Position numbers and translations under genes: made by a program
NCBI GenBank assembly: GCA_964459995.1
Contig: CAYWOR010000013.1
Coordinates: 13,873 to 77,872 of the forward strand
DNA from: CAZSHG01 sp964459995
Lineage (GTDB): Bacteria > UBP14 > UBA6098
Direction of reading: 5' to 3'
DNA length: 64,000 bases
Notes under the pieces: generated by a model
Told to the model about the DNA's origin: nothing
Database searches by the model: none
Seen by the model: only the letters and a program-made list of their open reading frames with translations
Part shown: in pieces, positions 42,490-50,530 of the stretch
Layout of the letters: each line of letters opens with the position of its first letter
Numbering within the stretch: the first letter of the stretch is position 1

Positions 42490-43140
42490 ATGAAAACAAC
42501 ATCTATTGCCCTTTTTGTCTTCGCGATAATATCTACACTCGCACAGCCGCTATTAACTATCGATTTTCAATCGGATAAACCGGGGGAATTCCCTTCCGGA
42601 TGGGATTCGAAGGATAAGAGCAATATGACTGCGGTGTATTCAATCGTCGAGGAGGACGGAAACCGCTTCCTTCGCGGCGACGCAAAGGGGACGAGCGTAA
42701 CAATCGGTTTCGATAAGGAATGGAATCTCGCCGATTATCCTATTCTGAAATGGCGTTGGCGTGCTGTAACAATGCCCACCGGCACAAACGAGCGTGAGAA
42801 ATCCGGCAACGATAATGTCCTCGGCATGTATGTCGTTTTCGGCGGATGGCCGATACCCAACAGCATAAAATACATTTGGAGCGAGACTTTGCCGGTAGGC
42901 ACAATTCTACCGTCGCCTTTTTCGAGCAAGACTCAGATGATAGTTATTCGAAGCGGAGTGGACGGCCTTGGCGAGTGGCTCGAGGAGGAGCGAAATGTCC
43001 TCGATGATTACCGCGAAGCCTTTTCCAAGCCGACTGAATCCCCAGACGCCCGTGGTATAGGCGTTCTAACCGATTCCGATAACACCAAAACCCGCGCGGT
43101 AGGCGATTATGACGATATGATCATACTTCCGCTAAAATAA
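42490..43140 (+). CDS. Exported DUF3047 protein
   Basis: 216 residues. Signal peptide (about 1-18), then the DUF3047 domain: LKWRWRAVTMPTGTNEREKSGNDN near residue 85, LGMYVVFGGW near 112, and the end ARGIGVLTDSDNTKTRAVGDYDDMII. The jelly-roll-like domain is common in periplasmic proteins of unknown role. Starts 8 nt after the preceding gene. No signs of degradation. Confidence 0.8.
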   Translation: MKTTSIALFVFAIISTLAQPLLTIDFQSDKPGEFPSGWDSKDKSNMTAVYSIVEEDGNRFLRGDAKGTSVTIGFDKEWNLADYPILKWRWRAVTMPTGTNEREKSGNDNVLGMYVVFGGWPIPNSIKYIWSETLPVGTILPSPFSSKTQMIVIRSGVDGLGEWLEEERNVLDDYREAFSKPTESPDARGIGVLTDSDNTKTRAVGDYDDMIILPLK

Positions 43141-43175
43141 AGCCTCGCCCCCTCGAATGTGCCTCGAAATAATGA

Positions 43176-43204
43176 TTGAAATAACCGACACGCAGGATTA
43201 TAAT
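43176..43204 (+). promoter_or_regulatory. glnA promoter
   Basis: -35 TTGAAA, 17-nt spacer, consensus -10 TATAAT (43199-43204). Leader of about 28 nt with AAGGAGG before the ATG. No sigma54 element or further regulatory repeat is visible. Confidence 0.75.
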
Positions 43205-43238
43205 ATCCTTTCTGTCGATATAATTTCAAGGAGGCATA

Positions 43239-44648
43239 ATGTTTGAAAAAATCAGCGAAGTAAGGAAGTTTATCGAGGAGAGGGGCATCGAGATGGTGGA
43301 TCTGCGCTTTGTGGATGTCCCCGGCAGATGGCACCATATAGGCATTCCGGCAAGGAATTGCAACGAGCATGTTTTAGAGGAGGGTATTCCCTTCGACAGC
43401 TCGAGTATCCCCGGATTTAAGGGAGTGGAATGCGGCGATATGGCGCTGATACCCGACCTTACCAGCGGGTTTGTCGATCCCTTCGCAGAACATCCGACGT
43501 TGTGTTTCCTATGCGACATATGCGAGGCGGATACGAAAGAGAACATCGACCGCGACCCGCGAGGAGTAGCTGTCCGTGCGGAAAAATATCTGAAAGAGAA
43601 ACTCGGCGCGGAATCGATGTGGCTTCCCGAGATGGAATTCTACCTCTTCGAAAAAGCGGATTACGGCACAGGAAAAGATTATAGCTTCTTCGAATTCACC
43701 AGCGACGAAACTAACCCCGACTCCAACGGCTTCGCGATGATCCATGGCACCGGCTACCACGCTATTCCGCCGGCGGATAAGAGCAACGATGTCCGCGCGG
43801 AAATGGTTTCTGTTATCGAGGAAATGGGCATTCCGGTGAAATATCACCACCACGAGGTCGGTCCCGACGGCCAGAACGAAATCGAGATTATTCCAACAAC
43901 GCTCCTCAAAGCCGCCGACGCTATTATGCTTATGAAATACGCAATCCGCATGGTGGCATCGGAATACGATATGGTCGCCTGCTTCATGCCGAAACCTCTC
44001 TATGGCGAACCCGGAAGCGGAATGCACTTCCACCAGTTCCTTCGTAAAAACGGCCTCAGCCTCTTCTGGGACGAGAAAGCCGCCCACGCCCATTTTTCGA
44101 ACATGGGCAAATCCTATATTTCCGGGCTTCTCGACCACGCCCCCTCGATAGTCGGACTGACTAATCCCTCGACAAATAGCTATAAACGCCTGATTCCCGG
44201 ATTCGAAGCGCCTATCAAACAGTTCTACGGCCTCGCGAACCGAAGCGCGGCGATACGAATTCCCAAATACGACGACACTCCGAAAATGAAACGGTGCGAA
44301 TTCCGGCCTCCGGACGCCACATGCAACCCCTATATTGCAATCTCCGCGCAACTTATGGCCGGCATCGACGGCATCGAACGCAACCTCGACCCAGCCAAAA
44401 TGAATTTCGGGCCGATTGATCAGGACGTTACAAAACTTCCGCAGAAAGAACAAAACCGCATCAAATCTATCCCGACCAATGTCCGCGACGCCCTCTCCGC
44501 GCTGGAAAAGGACAACGCCTACCTGCTGAAAGGCGACGTTTTCCCTGTCGGCCTTATCGAGAAACACATCGAGATAGCGCTCCAGAAAACCTCGGACATA
44601 GAACTCCGCCCCACCCCGAGGGAGATGGAGCTGTATTTCGACCTTTGA
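43239..44648 (+). CDS. glnA: Glutamine synthetase, type I
   Basis: 469-residue dodecameric enzyme that joins ammonia and glutamate to glutamine with ATP. Motifs: VDLRFVDVPGRWHH near 20, NEIEIIPTTLLKAAD near 210, GEPGSGMHFHQFL near 255, NPSTNSYKRLIPGFEAP near 310 and RCEFRPPDATCNPYIA near 350. The length matches the beta form. Odd: the adenylylation segment that reads NLYDLPPEE in enterobacteria reads DVTKLPQKE here, so the modifiable Tyr is a Thr and control by adenylylation is excluded. Strong ribosome site and promoter; own terminator. Confidence 0.96.
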   Translation: MFEKISEVRKFIEERGIEMVDLRFVDVPGRWHHIGIPARNCNEHVLEEGIPFDSSSIPGFKGVECGDMALIPDLTSGFVDPFAEHPTLCFLCDICEADTKENIDRDPRGVAVRAEKYLKEKLGAESMWLPEMEFYLFEKADYGTGKDYSFFEFTSDETNPDSNGFAMIHGTGYHAIPPADKSNDVRAEMVSVIEEMGIPVKYHHHEVGPDGQNEIEIIPTTLLKAADAIMLMKYAIRMVASEYDMVACFMPKPLYGEPGSGMHFHQFLRKNGLSLFWDEKAAHAHFSNMGKSYISGLLDHAPSIVGLTNPSTNSYKRLIPGFEAPIKQFYGLANRSAAIRIPKYDDTPKMKRCEFRPPDATCNPYIAISAQLMAGIDGIERNLDPAKMNFGPIDQDVTKLPQKEQNRIKSIPTNVRDALSALEKDNAYLLKGDVFPVGLIEKHIEIALQKTSDIELRPTPREMELYFDL

Positions 44649-44703
44649 CGTGCTCAACCGCCCGTAGGGTGGATTTCGCTTTCGGCAACCGAAAATTCCC
44701 GTA

Positions 44704-44730
44704 GGGGCGAACCTTGTGTTCGCCCCTTTT
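44704..44730 (+). terminator. glnA terminator within a GTAGGGGCGAAC-type repeat
   Basis: Perfect 9-nt arms (44704-44712 GGGGCGAAC and 44718-44726), 5-nt loop, then TTTT. The sequence from GTAGGGG resembles a short intergenic hairpin element found in copies across many bacterial genomes (from general knowledge). Similar text GTAGGGTGGATTTCG lies just before it at 44664-44678. Confidence 0.8.
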
Positions 44731-44752
44731 CTATTCACCCTTCATTTTTTCC

Positions 44753-44782
44753 TTGACATCTTCCAAAAATAAGACTTATCTT
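44753..44782 (+). promoter_or_regulatory. Promoter of a candidate ncRNA
   Basis: -35 TTGACA (44753-44758), 18-nt spacer, -10 TATCTT (44777-44782), or 17 nt to TTATCT. No reading frame of note follows, only a structured stretch. Confidence 0.6.
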
Positions 44783-44788
44783 GTTTAG

Positions 44789-44978
44789 CGATAATAATGA
44801 AAACCGCGCAGGACATAACACAGAACCCGCGACCGAGACGGCCACAGGAGAGGCCATTGTGGCTTCCCCGCGCGGAGAGCGCCACGGTATCAGCGAACGG
44901 GAGGAGACAAGCCCCTCACTTTTTTTCCGCGAGTGAGATTCTCTTCCTTGGCGCGGCGAACTGATGTTTTTCTTGTTT
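44789..44978 (+). ncRNA. Candidate structured non-coding RNA
   Basis: About 190 nt with no coding frame. A closing stem can form between CCGCGCAGG near 44814-44822 and CCTTGGCGCGG near 44946-44956. Inside lie a hairpin GCCACA/TGTGGC around 44842-44864, nested within CCGCG/CGCGG, and a hairpin CTCACT/AGTGAG (44915-44936). A T-rich tail follows at 44966-44977. Size and the outer stem with a central open part remind of 6S RNA, but the match is not enough to name it; it is not tmRNA, SRP RNA or RNase P by their conserved cores. Confidence 0.45.
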
Positions 44979-44980
44979 AA

Positions 44981-45014
44981 GAAATGAAAGTTAGCCTGAA
45001 ATGAAAGTTAGCCT
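44981..45014 (+). repeat. Tandem 17-bp duplication
   Basis: Unit GAAATGAAAGTTAGCCT occurs twice without a gap, perfectly. It lies between the ncRNA tail and the next gene. Confidence 0.95.
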
Positions 45015-45093
45015 AATGAATAAACCCTCAGTTAAAAACCCCAAACGGGAGCGAGGGTGCGAGGTGGAAAACTAAGCTTAAAGGAGTGTCGAG

Positions 45094-45918
45094 ATGAAAC
45101 AGTTTCTTTTCGCAGTATTGCTTGCAAGTATTGCATTTGGACAATGGTCTGTGGAACTTATCCCGCATATATTTTATTCCGAAGACAGCACACTGATTTG
45201 GAGTGATATATATTATTTCGGCACAAATCCATCCGCGACTGATGGATACGATGCGGGCATCGACAATCCAACCCCCCCATTCCCGCCATCCGGTCCCTTC
45301 TTCTATTTCGTAATAGATGATTTGCCAATCAATCATCTTCGCGAAGACTTCAGAAGCTCAAGCGACGATACAATTATCTGGACCATAGCATTCGGAAGCA
45401 TGGGTTTCCCGATGCCCGAATCCCTTTGGTTTACATGGGATACAACTGCTATTCCTCCTACTGGCGATTACCGTATAGATGTTACCGCTTTATCAAGAGG
45501 TAGCCAATTACCTAATGCTATCGCTTGGGATGACGCTGTGGAAATGAGGAGCGAATGTCATATTCCCTATTACACGGAAAATTACTTTGTGGATGTTATA
45601 AAAATCCGCCAGGTCCTTACTACAGGCATATATGAATACTCGACATCCTCGCGCCCCTCGACCTATACAATTTTCGCCTACCCAAATCCCTTCAATTCTG
45701 CGGTTAGCTTGACGATAAACCTCCCAAATGATACTGAACTCTCGTTGAAAATAATCGATTTAACCGGTCGAGCGGTTGAGAAAATCGCCGACGGAAATTT
45801 TAACAGCGGCAATCATTCATTTGTCTGGAATGCCGTTAACAAATCCTCCGGGATTTATTTCGCTGTCCTGAGCACCGATGGGAAATCGGTAAAACGCAAG
45901 CTGTTACTCGTGAAGTAA
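45094..45918 (+). CDS. Exported protein with YPNPFNS-type C-terminal sorting domain
   Basis: 274 residues. Signal peptide to about residue 16 (IAFGQ). Body of about 175 residues without a recognised family, rich in Asp, Ser, Thr and aromatic residues. The last 80 residues are a sorting domain: FAYPNPFNSAVSLTI, LSLKIIDLTGRAVEKI, NKSSGIYFAVL and the end LLLVK. AAAGGAG ribosome site. More AT-rich than most neighbours. Probably secreted through a type IX-like system whose genes are not in this window. Confidence 0.8.
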   Translation: MKQFLFAVLLASIAFGQWSVELIPHIFYSEDSTLIWSDIYYFGTNPSATDGYDAGIDNPTPPFPPSGPFFYFVIDDLPINHLREDFRSSSDDTIIWTIAFGSMGFPMPESLWFTWDTTAIPPTGDYRIDVTALSRGSQLPNAIAWDDAVEMRSECHIPYYTENYFVDVIKIRQVLTTGIYEYSTSSRPSTYTIFAYPNPFNSAVSLTINLPNDTELSLKIIDLTGRAVEKIADGNFNSGNHSFVWNAVNKSSGIYFAVLSTDGKSVKRKLLLVK

Positions 45919-46032
45919 ATGTAGCAACGAGGCGAGGGGCATAAAACCTCCGCCCTAGGACTTAAAAAGAACGGAAGCCGGCGAAAATCCCAAAAAATGA
46001 TAAATTCGAGGGGAAATATGGCGAAGTTGGCG

Positions 46033-46190
46033 GCAAAAAAGGGGTGTCTGTCTGCAAAACCGGGTTTTCCAACGCAAAAAGGGGTTTGTCGTTTGCAAAA
46101 TCAACTTTCCGTTTTGTAAATACTACTTTTCTATTTGTAAAAAACAGGTTTTCCGTTTGCAAAACCTACTTTTGTTTTGCAAAATCAAGA
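46033..46190. repeat. Degenerate 21-bp repeat array with phased A/T tracts
   Basis: Eight units beginning GCAAAA or GTAAA start at 46033, 46054, 46074, 46095, 46116, 46137, 46159 and 46179, so spacing is 20-22 bp. Most units carry a T-tract about 9-10 bp after the A-tract. On the minus strand part of it reads as seven-residue repeats (FTNRKVV, FTKRKVD, FANDKPL), but the 1-bp length changes break that frame. The stretch 45919-46032 before it holds nothing else I can name. Confidence 0.85.
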
Positions 46191-46235
46191 ATTTCAACGG
46201 CTTAAGAGAACAGCCGGAAAAGTGCCCCGAGCAAG

Positions 46236-46269
46236 AAAAGGCGGCCGATTGGCCGCCTTTTTTTTTTAC
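46236..46269. terminator. Bidirectional terminator
   Basis: 11-nt arms (46236-46246 AAAAGGCGGCC and 46251-46261) with a GATT loop, followed by a long T-run on the plus strand; on the minus strand TTTTCTT follows. It ends the sorted protein gene from the left and the lipoprotein gene from the right. Confidence 0.88.
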
Positions 46270-46346
46270 TCTCCTCTCCCCCTCTACACTCTTATCCCTG
46301 AATTCGCAGAAACGCTGGTTGTTGGTTTTTCGAGTTTCGATAGAGG

Positions 46347-47183
46347 TTATATCGAGAGAAGAACCTTCATTTTGATGTCGATTTTTGGTGGGTTTTGTGA
46401 ATGGCCGCCGCCCATCTGAGGGGGGCCTCCGCCCATATTGCCGGATGGCGAACCGCCTCTGTCGCCTTGAGGTCTTCCGCCCTCGCCCTCGCCGCCGCCA
46501 AATCCGCCGCTCTGGCCGCCCTGCGGCCTTTTTCCTTGTGAATCGGCGCCCATTGGACTCTCGAATTTACCGCTTTTAATAGATAGTCCTATCTCTTTTC
46601 CCTCCGTCGCGACCGCTTCCAATCCGAAAAGCCCTTCACCGAGCGGCATTTTTATTTCGATAGCTAAATCATCCCCATTTTTCGCTATCGCGAGATCGAA
46701 TCCCATCTCACGAGCCTTTTCGATTGCGAAAATCCGCTCGTGTCCATCGGAATCGATGAGGATTATATCCTCGATTTCAGGGGGTTGAATTCGCATTTTA
46801 CGTTCTCTGGGGGCAGATGGCTGTCTATCGACTTCCCTTCTTTCGGATAGCTCCTTTTTTTCTGCGACTGGGAGCTTTATTCCGATATTCTTTCCCGATG
46901 GCGAATCGAAACTAACTGTCAAACCGCCCATAAACGATGCCATCGCGAAATTGTCCTCTGCGGAACCGAGCATTAGATACAAATAATCACTGTCGTTTTG
47001 AAGCCCTAATCTCGCCGAATAATTTGAGAACCAATACACGCCTGTATCCCACTCGTGGGCATCGCCGTCGATAAGCAGATCGGCAACTTTCGGGGCGCAA
47101 TGATAAAGTGGCCCGCCGCAACCTGTTACAAATAAAGCTATTAGTGTCAAAAACGATAATATTCTCTTCCGCAACTTTTTCAT
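46347..47183 (-). CDS. Lipoprotein with Gly/Gln-rich tail
   Basis: 278 residues. Signal peptide with lipobox VTGC (C22). Residues about 35-110 look like a carbohydrate-binding (CBM9/DOMON-like) beta sandwich: DLLIDGDAHEWD, then DYLYLMLGSAEDN. A charged linker (about 115-140), the second half of the sandwich to about 205, then a tail of about 60 residues made of Gly, Gln, Pro and Ser (GGFGGGEGEGGRPQGDRGGSP) and a hydrophobic end. Probably an envelope lipoprotein; function unknown. Weak ribosome site GGCAAG. Confidence 0.7.
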   Translation of the reverse strand: MKKLRKRILSFLTLIALFVTGCGGPLYHCAPKVADLLIDGDAHEWDTGVYWFSNYSARLGLQNDSDYLYLMLGSAEDNFAMASFMGGLTVSFDSPSGKNIGIKLPVAEKKELSERREVDRQPSAPRERKMRIQPPEIEDIILIDSDGHERIFAIEKAREMGFDLAIAKNGDDLAIEIKMPLGEGLFGLEAVATEGKEIGLSIKSGKFESPMGADSQGKRPQGGQSGGFGGGEGEGGRPQGDRGGSPSGNMGGGPPQMGGGHSQNPPKIDIKMKVLLSI

Positions 47184-47296
47184 CTTGCCTCCGAAAGTCT
47201 TTTTGTTTTAGACCCTATAGAAGCAATTACGTTTATTGGAAAAAAATATAAGGGAAAATACTACCGACAGCTTCGGCCAATCCTACCCTAAAACTC

Positions 47297-48721
47297 TCAA
47301 CCCTCGATTCGCCAAATCGTGCCGTCGGGGGTGTCCTTGATTATGTAGCCGGCGGTGGCGATGGCGTCGCGGATTGTGTCCGCGCGCGGCCAGTCTTTGT
47401 TCGCGCGGGCCTCGGCGCGGAGTTCTATCGCGCGTTCGATGGTGATTTCCTCGCCGTCGAGAACAACCGGCCTCGATGAGGTTTCGATTTTCGGCAGAAG
47501 GCCGGTTACGGCGTCGAAATCGCGAAGGAAGGCGAGGATAGGCTCGGCGTCGGCGGATGACAGCCCGCCGGAATCCCGAAGCTTGTTGATTTCGCGAACC
47601 AGCTCGAAAACCGCCCCCATAGCGCCGGAGATGTTGAGATCGTCGTCGAGGGAATCCTCGAAACCCGCGCGGGCTTTTTGCAGAAGTTCCGTAGATGAAG
47701 GGTTGATTTCGCCCTTCGGAAGCGCACCCAGCATGGTCTCGAACTCGCGAAGCCTATCGATGGAGGATTTCGCGCCGTCGAGGCCGTCGAAGGTGAAATT
47801 GAGTTGCTGGCGGTAGTGGGTGGAAATCAGGACATAGCGCACTGCGAGCGGGTCGTAGCCCCTGTCGAGAAGCTGGCGCAGGGTGTAGAAATTCCCGAGT
47901 GATTTCGACATCTTTTTGCCCTCGACTATCAGATGCGCGCTGTGAAGCCAATATTTCACGAAAGGCTCTCCGCTGGCGGCTTCCGATTGGGCGATTTCGT
48001 TCTCGTGGTGGGGGAAAATGTTGTCCTCGCCGCCGGTGTGGATGTCGAAAGTGGTGCCGAGATATTGTGAGCTCATGGCGGAACACTCGATATGCCATCC
48101 GGGACGGCCTTTGCCGAGTTCGGTTTCCCAGTAAACCTCGCCGTCGCCCTCGTCCCAGGCTTTCCACAGGGCGAAATCTGCGGCCTGATCCTTCTCGTAT
48201 TCGTCGGAGGAAATTCGCGCGCCGGAGATGTTCATATCGATACGCTTGCCGGAAAGTTTGCCGTATTCGGGAAATTTCGCGATGCTGTAGTAAATCGAGC
48301 CGTCCGCGCCACGATAGGCATAGCCCTTGTCCAGAAGGCTTTTGACCAGCGCGACCATGGCGTCGATATGCTCGGTGGCCGAGGGGTAAACCTCCGCACG
48401 TTCGATTCCGAGGGTGTCGAGGTCCTCGAAGAAGGCGGCTTTGAACTTCGCGGTGTAGTCGTCGAGGGAAATCCCCTGAGCGTTGCTTCCGCGGATGGTC
48501 TTATCATCGACATCTGTGAGGTTCATAACTTGGGTAACGCTGTAACCGCGGTATTTGAGCCATCGGCGAAGGAGGTCTTCAAACATGTATGTCCGGTAAT
48601 TACCGATATGGGCGTAATCGTAAACTGTTGGTCCGCAAGTGTATAGACCTACTTTTTTGTCGTCGAGCGGCTTGAATTCGACAATTCGGTTGCCGAGAGT
48701 ATTTTTAAACCTAATAGCCAT
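47297..48721 (-). CDS. cysS: Cysteinyl-tRNA synthetase
   Basis: 474-residue class I enzyme that charges tRNA-Cys. Zinc/HIGH region YTCGPTVYDYAHIGNYRTYMFED near residue 27, CysS-specific WHIECSAMSSQYLG near 210 with the other zinc ligands, HHENEIAQSEAASG near 240, KMSKSLGNFYTL near 270 and the helical tRNA-binding C-terminus. The start at 48721, second of two adjacent ATG, has the better distance to AAGGAG. Gene for the toxin of the second TA pair lies 80 nt upstream on the same strand. Confidence 0.96.
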   Translation of the reverse strand: MAIRFKNTLGNRIVEFKPLDDKKVGLYTCGPTVYDYAHIGNYRTYMFEDLLRRWLKYRGYSVTQVMNLTDVDDKTIRGSNAQGISLDDYTAKFKAAFFEDLDTLGIERAEVYPSATEHIDAMVALVKSLLDKGYAYRGADGSIYYSIAKFPEYGKLSGKRIDMNISGARISSDEYEKDQAADFALWKAWDEGDGEVYWETELGKGRPGWHIECSAMSSQYLGTTFDIHTGGEDNIFPHHENEIAQSEAASGEPFVKYWLHSAHLIVEGKKMSKSLGNFYTLRQLLDRGYDPLAVRYVLISTHYRQQLNFTFDGLDGAKSSIDRLREFETMLGALPKGEINPSSTELLQKARAGFEDSLDDDLNISGAMGAVFELVREINKLRDSGGLSSADAEPILAFLRDFDAVTGLLPKIETSSRPVVLDGEEITIERAIELRAEARANKDWPRADTIRDAIATAGYIIKDTPDGTIWRIEG

Positions 48722-48803
48722 CATAATCTCCTTAGCGGCGATTTGCTTTTTGCGAATCCCAAATTACCGATTGTCAGGATTTTTTCAAGAGAAAAAGGGG
48801 TTC

Positions 48804-49109
48804 TCAGCGGGATGTTTCCTTGCGGGAGTCGAGTATTATCATGAACACGATTTTCTGGGCGTCGTCTATCGCGTAAAAAAGGCGGAAATCACCTATCCGA
48901 TAGCGTCTGAGGGGCGGTTCGAAAGCCTTCAGTTTCGCGATATTTCGTCCGTAAAAGGGATTCTCGCAAAGTTGGGGGTAGGCATGCCCTTTGAGTTTGC
49001 GCCCGATTAGCACCCTGTCGTGTTCCGGAAGGGTTTCGAGGTGTTTGATAAATTCGTCGGTCTCGAATATTCGATAATCAGACAAAGCGCCCTCTTTTCT
49101 CTTCGGCAT
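48804..49109 (-). CDS. RelE-superfamily toxin, second TA pair
   Basis: 101 residues (or 93 from an internal TTG at 49085). Typical RelE/YafQ-like core: DYRIFETDEFIKHLETLPEHDR helix, LIGRKLKGHAYPQLCENPFYGRNIAKLKAF, RRYRIGDFRLFYAIDD and VFMIILDSRKE. Arg in RIGDFRLFY and the late Lys/Arg are the likely catalytic residues. It overlaps the antitoxin gene by 32 nt if the first ATG is used. Likely ribosome-dependent mRNA endonuclease; not related closely to the toxin at 31.6 kb. Confidence 0.88.
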   Translation of the reverse strand: MPKRKEGALSDYRIFETDEFIKHLETLPEHDRVLIGRKLKGHAYPQLCENPFYGRNIAKLKAFEPPLRRYRIGDFRLFYAIDDAQKIVFMIILDSRKETSR

Positions 49110-49317
49110 CTTTGATGCCTCGGTTGAGACCTTTGCGAAGCTCGCGGTTGCCGATTATCTCCTCCATCTCGAATTCGTCCGCCATGTCCTGTGATTCGAT
49201 ATATTTCAGGACGGCGGTCTCGATAAAATTGGACAGTGGGCGGTTTTCCCGTTTGGCGAGCTCGGTAAAACGCTCGTATTCCTCATCGGGGATTCGTAAT
49301 GTTATCGACTTTGGCAT
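49078..49317 (-). CDS. Ribbon-helix-helix antitoxin, second TA pair
   Basis: 79 residues. The N-terminal KSITLRIPDEEYERFTELAKRENRPLSNFIETAVLKYI is a ribbon-helix-helix DNA-binding domain (residues 3-40, the first strand contacts DNA); the acidic C-terminal part binds the toxin. GGAG ribosome site. Expected to repress its own promoter, where two tandem 20-bp repeats lie. Confidence 0.88.
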   Translation of the reverse strand: MPKSITLRIPDEEYERFTELAKRENRPLSNFIETAVLKYIESQDMADEFEMEEIIGNRELRKGLNRGIKDAEEKRGRFV

Positions 49318-49340
49318 TTTTACACTCCTGTATTCAATTT

Positions 49341-49380
49341 TACACTAATAGAATACAATTTACACTAATAGAATACAAAT
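49341..49380. promoter_or_regulatory. Tandem 20-bp repeats, likely antitoxin operator
   Basis: Two adjacent copies of TACACTAATAGAATACAA (49341 and 49361, 18 identical leading bases). GAATACA in each copy is the inverse of TGTATTC at 49329-49335 near the ribosome site, so half-sites in both orientations cover the region directly upstream of the antitoxin. Fits binding by a ribbon-helix-helix protein. Confidence 0.65.
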
Positions 49381-49399
49381 GCATACATTTGATGTCAAT

Positions 49400-50530
49400 T
49401 TAATTCTTCCCTGCAATGCGGTCGAGAAACTCGGGAAGAAATTGCGCGTCGGTTTCCCATGTGAATTTCTCGCGCACCGATTTGAGGCAAGTCTCAGCGC
49501 GCTGACGCATTGCGACATCATCCCGCGCGAGGTCGGCGATTATCTGGGGCACCTTCGGCTCGTCCCCGGGTGCGATAAAGACAGGCCCGTCTGCCTCGGT
49601 AATGAGACCCTCATAGGATGGCAACCATGTCGCGATTGGCACCGTCCCCTTAGCCATATAATCGAAAACCTTCGTAGAAACGATGCGCGAATAATTCGGT
49701 GTCGGTTCGACGAGTGAAAGCCCGAATCTCGCGCTTTCCATCATCTTGAGCACATCGGCATAAGGCTCGAGTTTGCGGGGAAATTTGAGATAACCCTTAC
49801 CCATATGGTTTTCGGCGACCTTCATGCAGGCTTTGCCGTAAACACCGTCGAAACAGGGGCCGATAACCTCCAGCCGCCAACCGTCGAAAAGACCGCCCGG
49901 GGCAAAATGTTCGGCCATTCCAAGTATCTCTATGCCCTTACGCGATTTCATCAGGCCGCCGACATAGATAATAGTATCGGTTTTCGGCGGAATTTCGTCG
50001 AGAATATCCTCGCCCCGCGGGAAATTGTGCAACATCAAAATAGGCGTGCCGGTGTCCTCGAGCCTTTCGATGTTTTCTTTCATGGCAACGATAAGGCCGT
50101 CGCATGCCTCGACTCCGTCCCACTCTTTTTTCGCGATGAATTTCCGCACAGCACCGCGAAGAATATCCGGCACCCAGCGTTTTTCGGAGAGATAAAATGG
50201 ATATGGCTCCATGGCGTCGTGGATGACCTTTTTCCCATGTTTCGACAGGTATTTTGCGAGGTCGAGCACCTCGGTATCGTGTATGATATAGATGTCGCCG
50301 TCGAGTGCCAGCGCGCGTTTCCCGAGACGCCGTCCGACATAAACGCGCATAAAGCGGTTGTCCGGCCTTGGGACGATATCGTATTCGATACCCGGGTAGG
50401 GATCGGCCTTGCCGTTATAGAGCATGAGCATCGTAACCCGATGTCCCGCCTCGATAATTGTCCTTGAAATCTTATAAAAAACTCTAACGTCGAAGGGTGG
50501 ATGTGTTGTAACTATTTGAACTATATGCAT
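49400..50530 (-). CDS. GT4-family glycosyltransferase
   Basis: 376-residue GT-B fold enzyme. N-terminal domain starts MHIVQIVTTHPPFDVRVFYKISRTI, interdomain PILMLHNFPRG near residue 175, IIYVGGLMKSRKGIEI near 195, and the C-terminal nucleotide-sugar motif GLSLVEPTPNYSRIVSTKVFDYMAKGTVPIAT near 285 with the conserved Glu. Transfers a sugar in surface polysaccharide synthesis; donor and acceptor unknown. Overlaps the O-antigen ligase gene by 10 nt. Confidence 0.9.
   Translation of the reverse strand: MHIVQIVTTHPPFDVRVFYKISRTIIEAGHRVTMLMLYNGKADPYPGIEYDIVPRPDNRFMRVYVGRRLGKRALALDGDIYIIHDTEVLDLAKYLSKHGKKVIHDAMEPYPFYLSEKRWVPDILRGAVRKFIAKKEWDGVEACDGLIVAMKENIERLEDTGTPILMLHNFPRGEDILDEIPPKTDTIIYVGGLMKSRKGIEILGMAEHFAPGGLFDGWRLEVIGPCFDGVYGKACMKVAENHMGKGYLKFPRKLEPYADVLKMMESARFGLSLVEPTPNYSRIVSTKVFDYMAKGTVPIATWLPSYEGLITEADGPVFIAPGDEPKVPQIIADLARDDVAMRQRAETCLKSVREKFTWETDAQFLPEFLDRIAGKN

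Noticed and set aside
43509..44738. 409-codon open frame on the strand opposite glnA
   Set aside because: It is a by-product of strong codon bias in glnA; it has no family features and no ribosome site, while glnA is complete.
45962..46162. 66-codon frame with seven-residue repeats (FTNRKVV type)
   Set aside because: It is the translation of the 21-bp repeat array; units with 20 or 22 bp break the frame, there is no ribosome site, and similar repeats are usually spurious ORFs.
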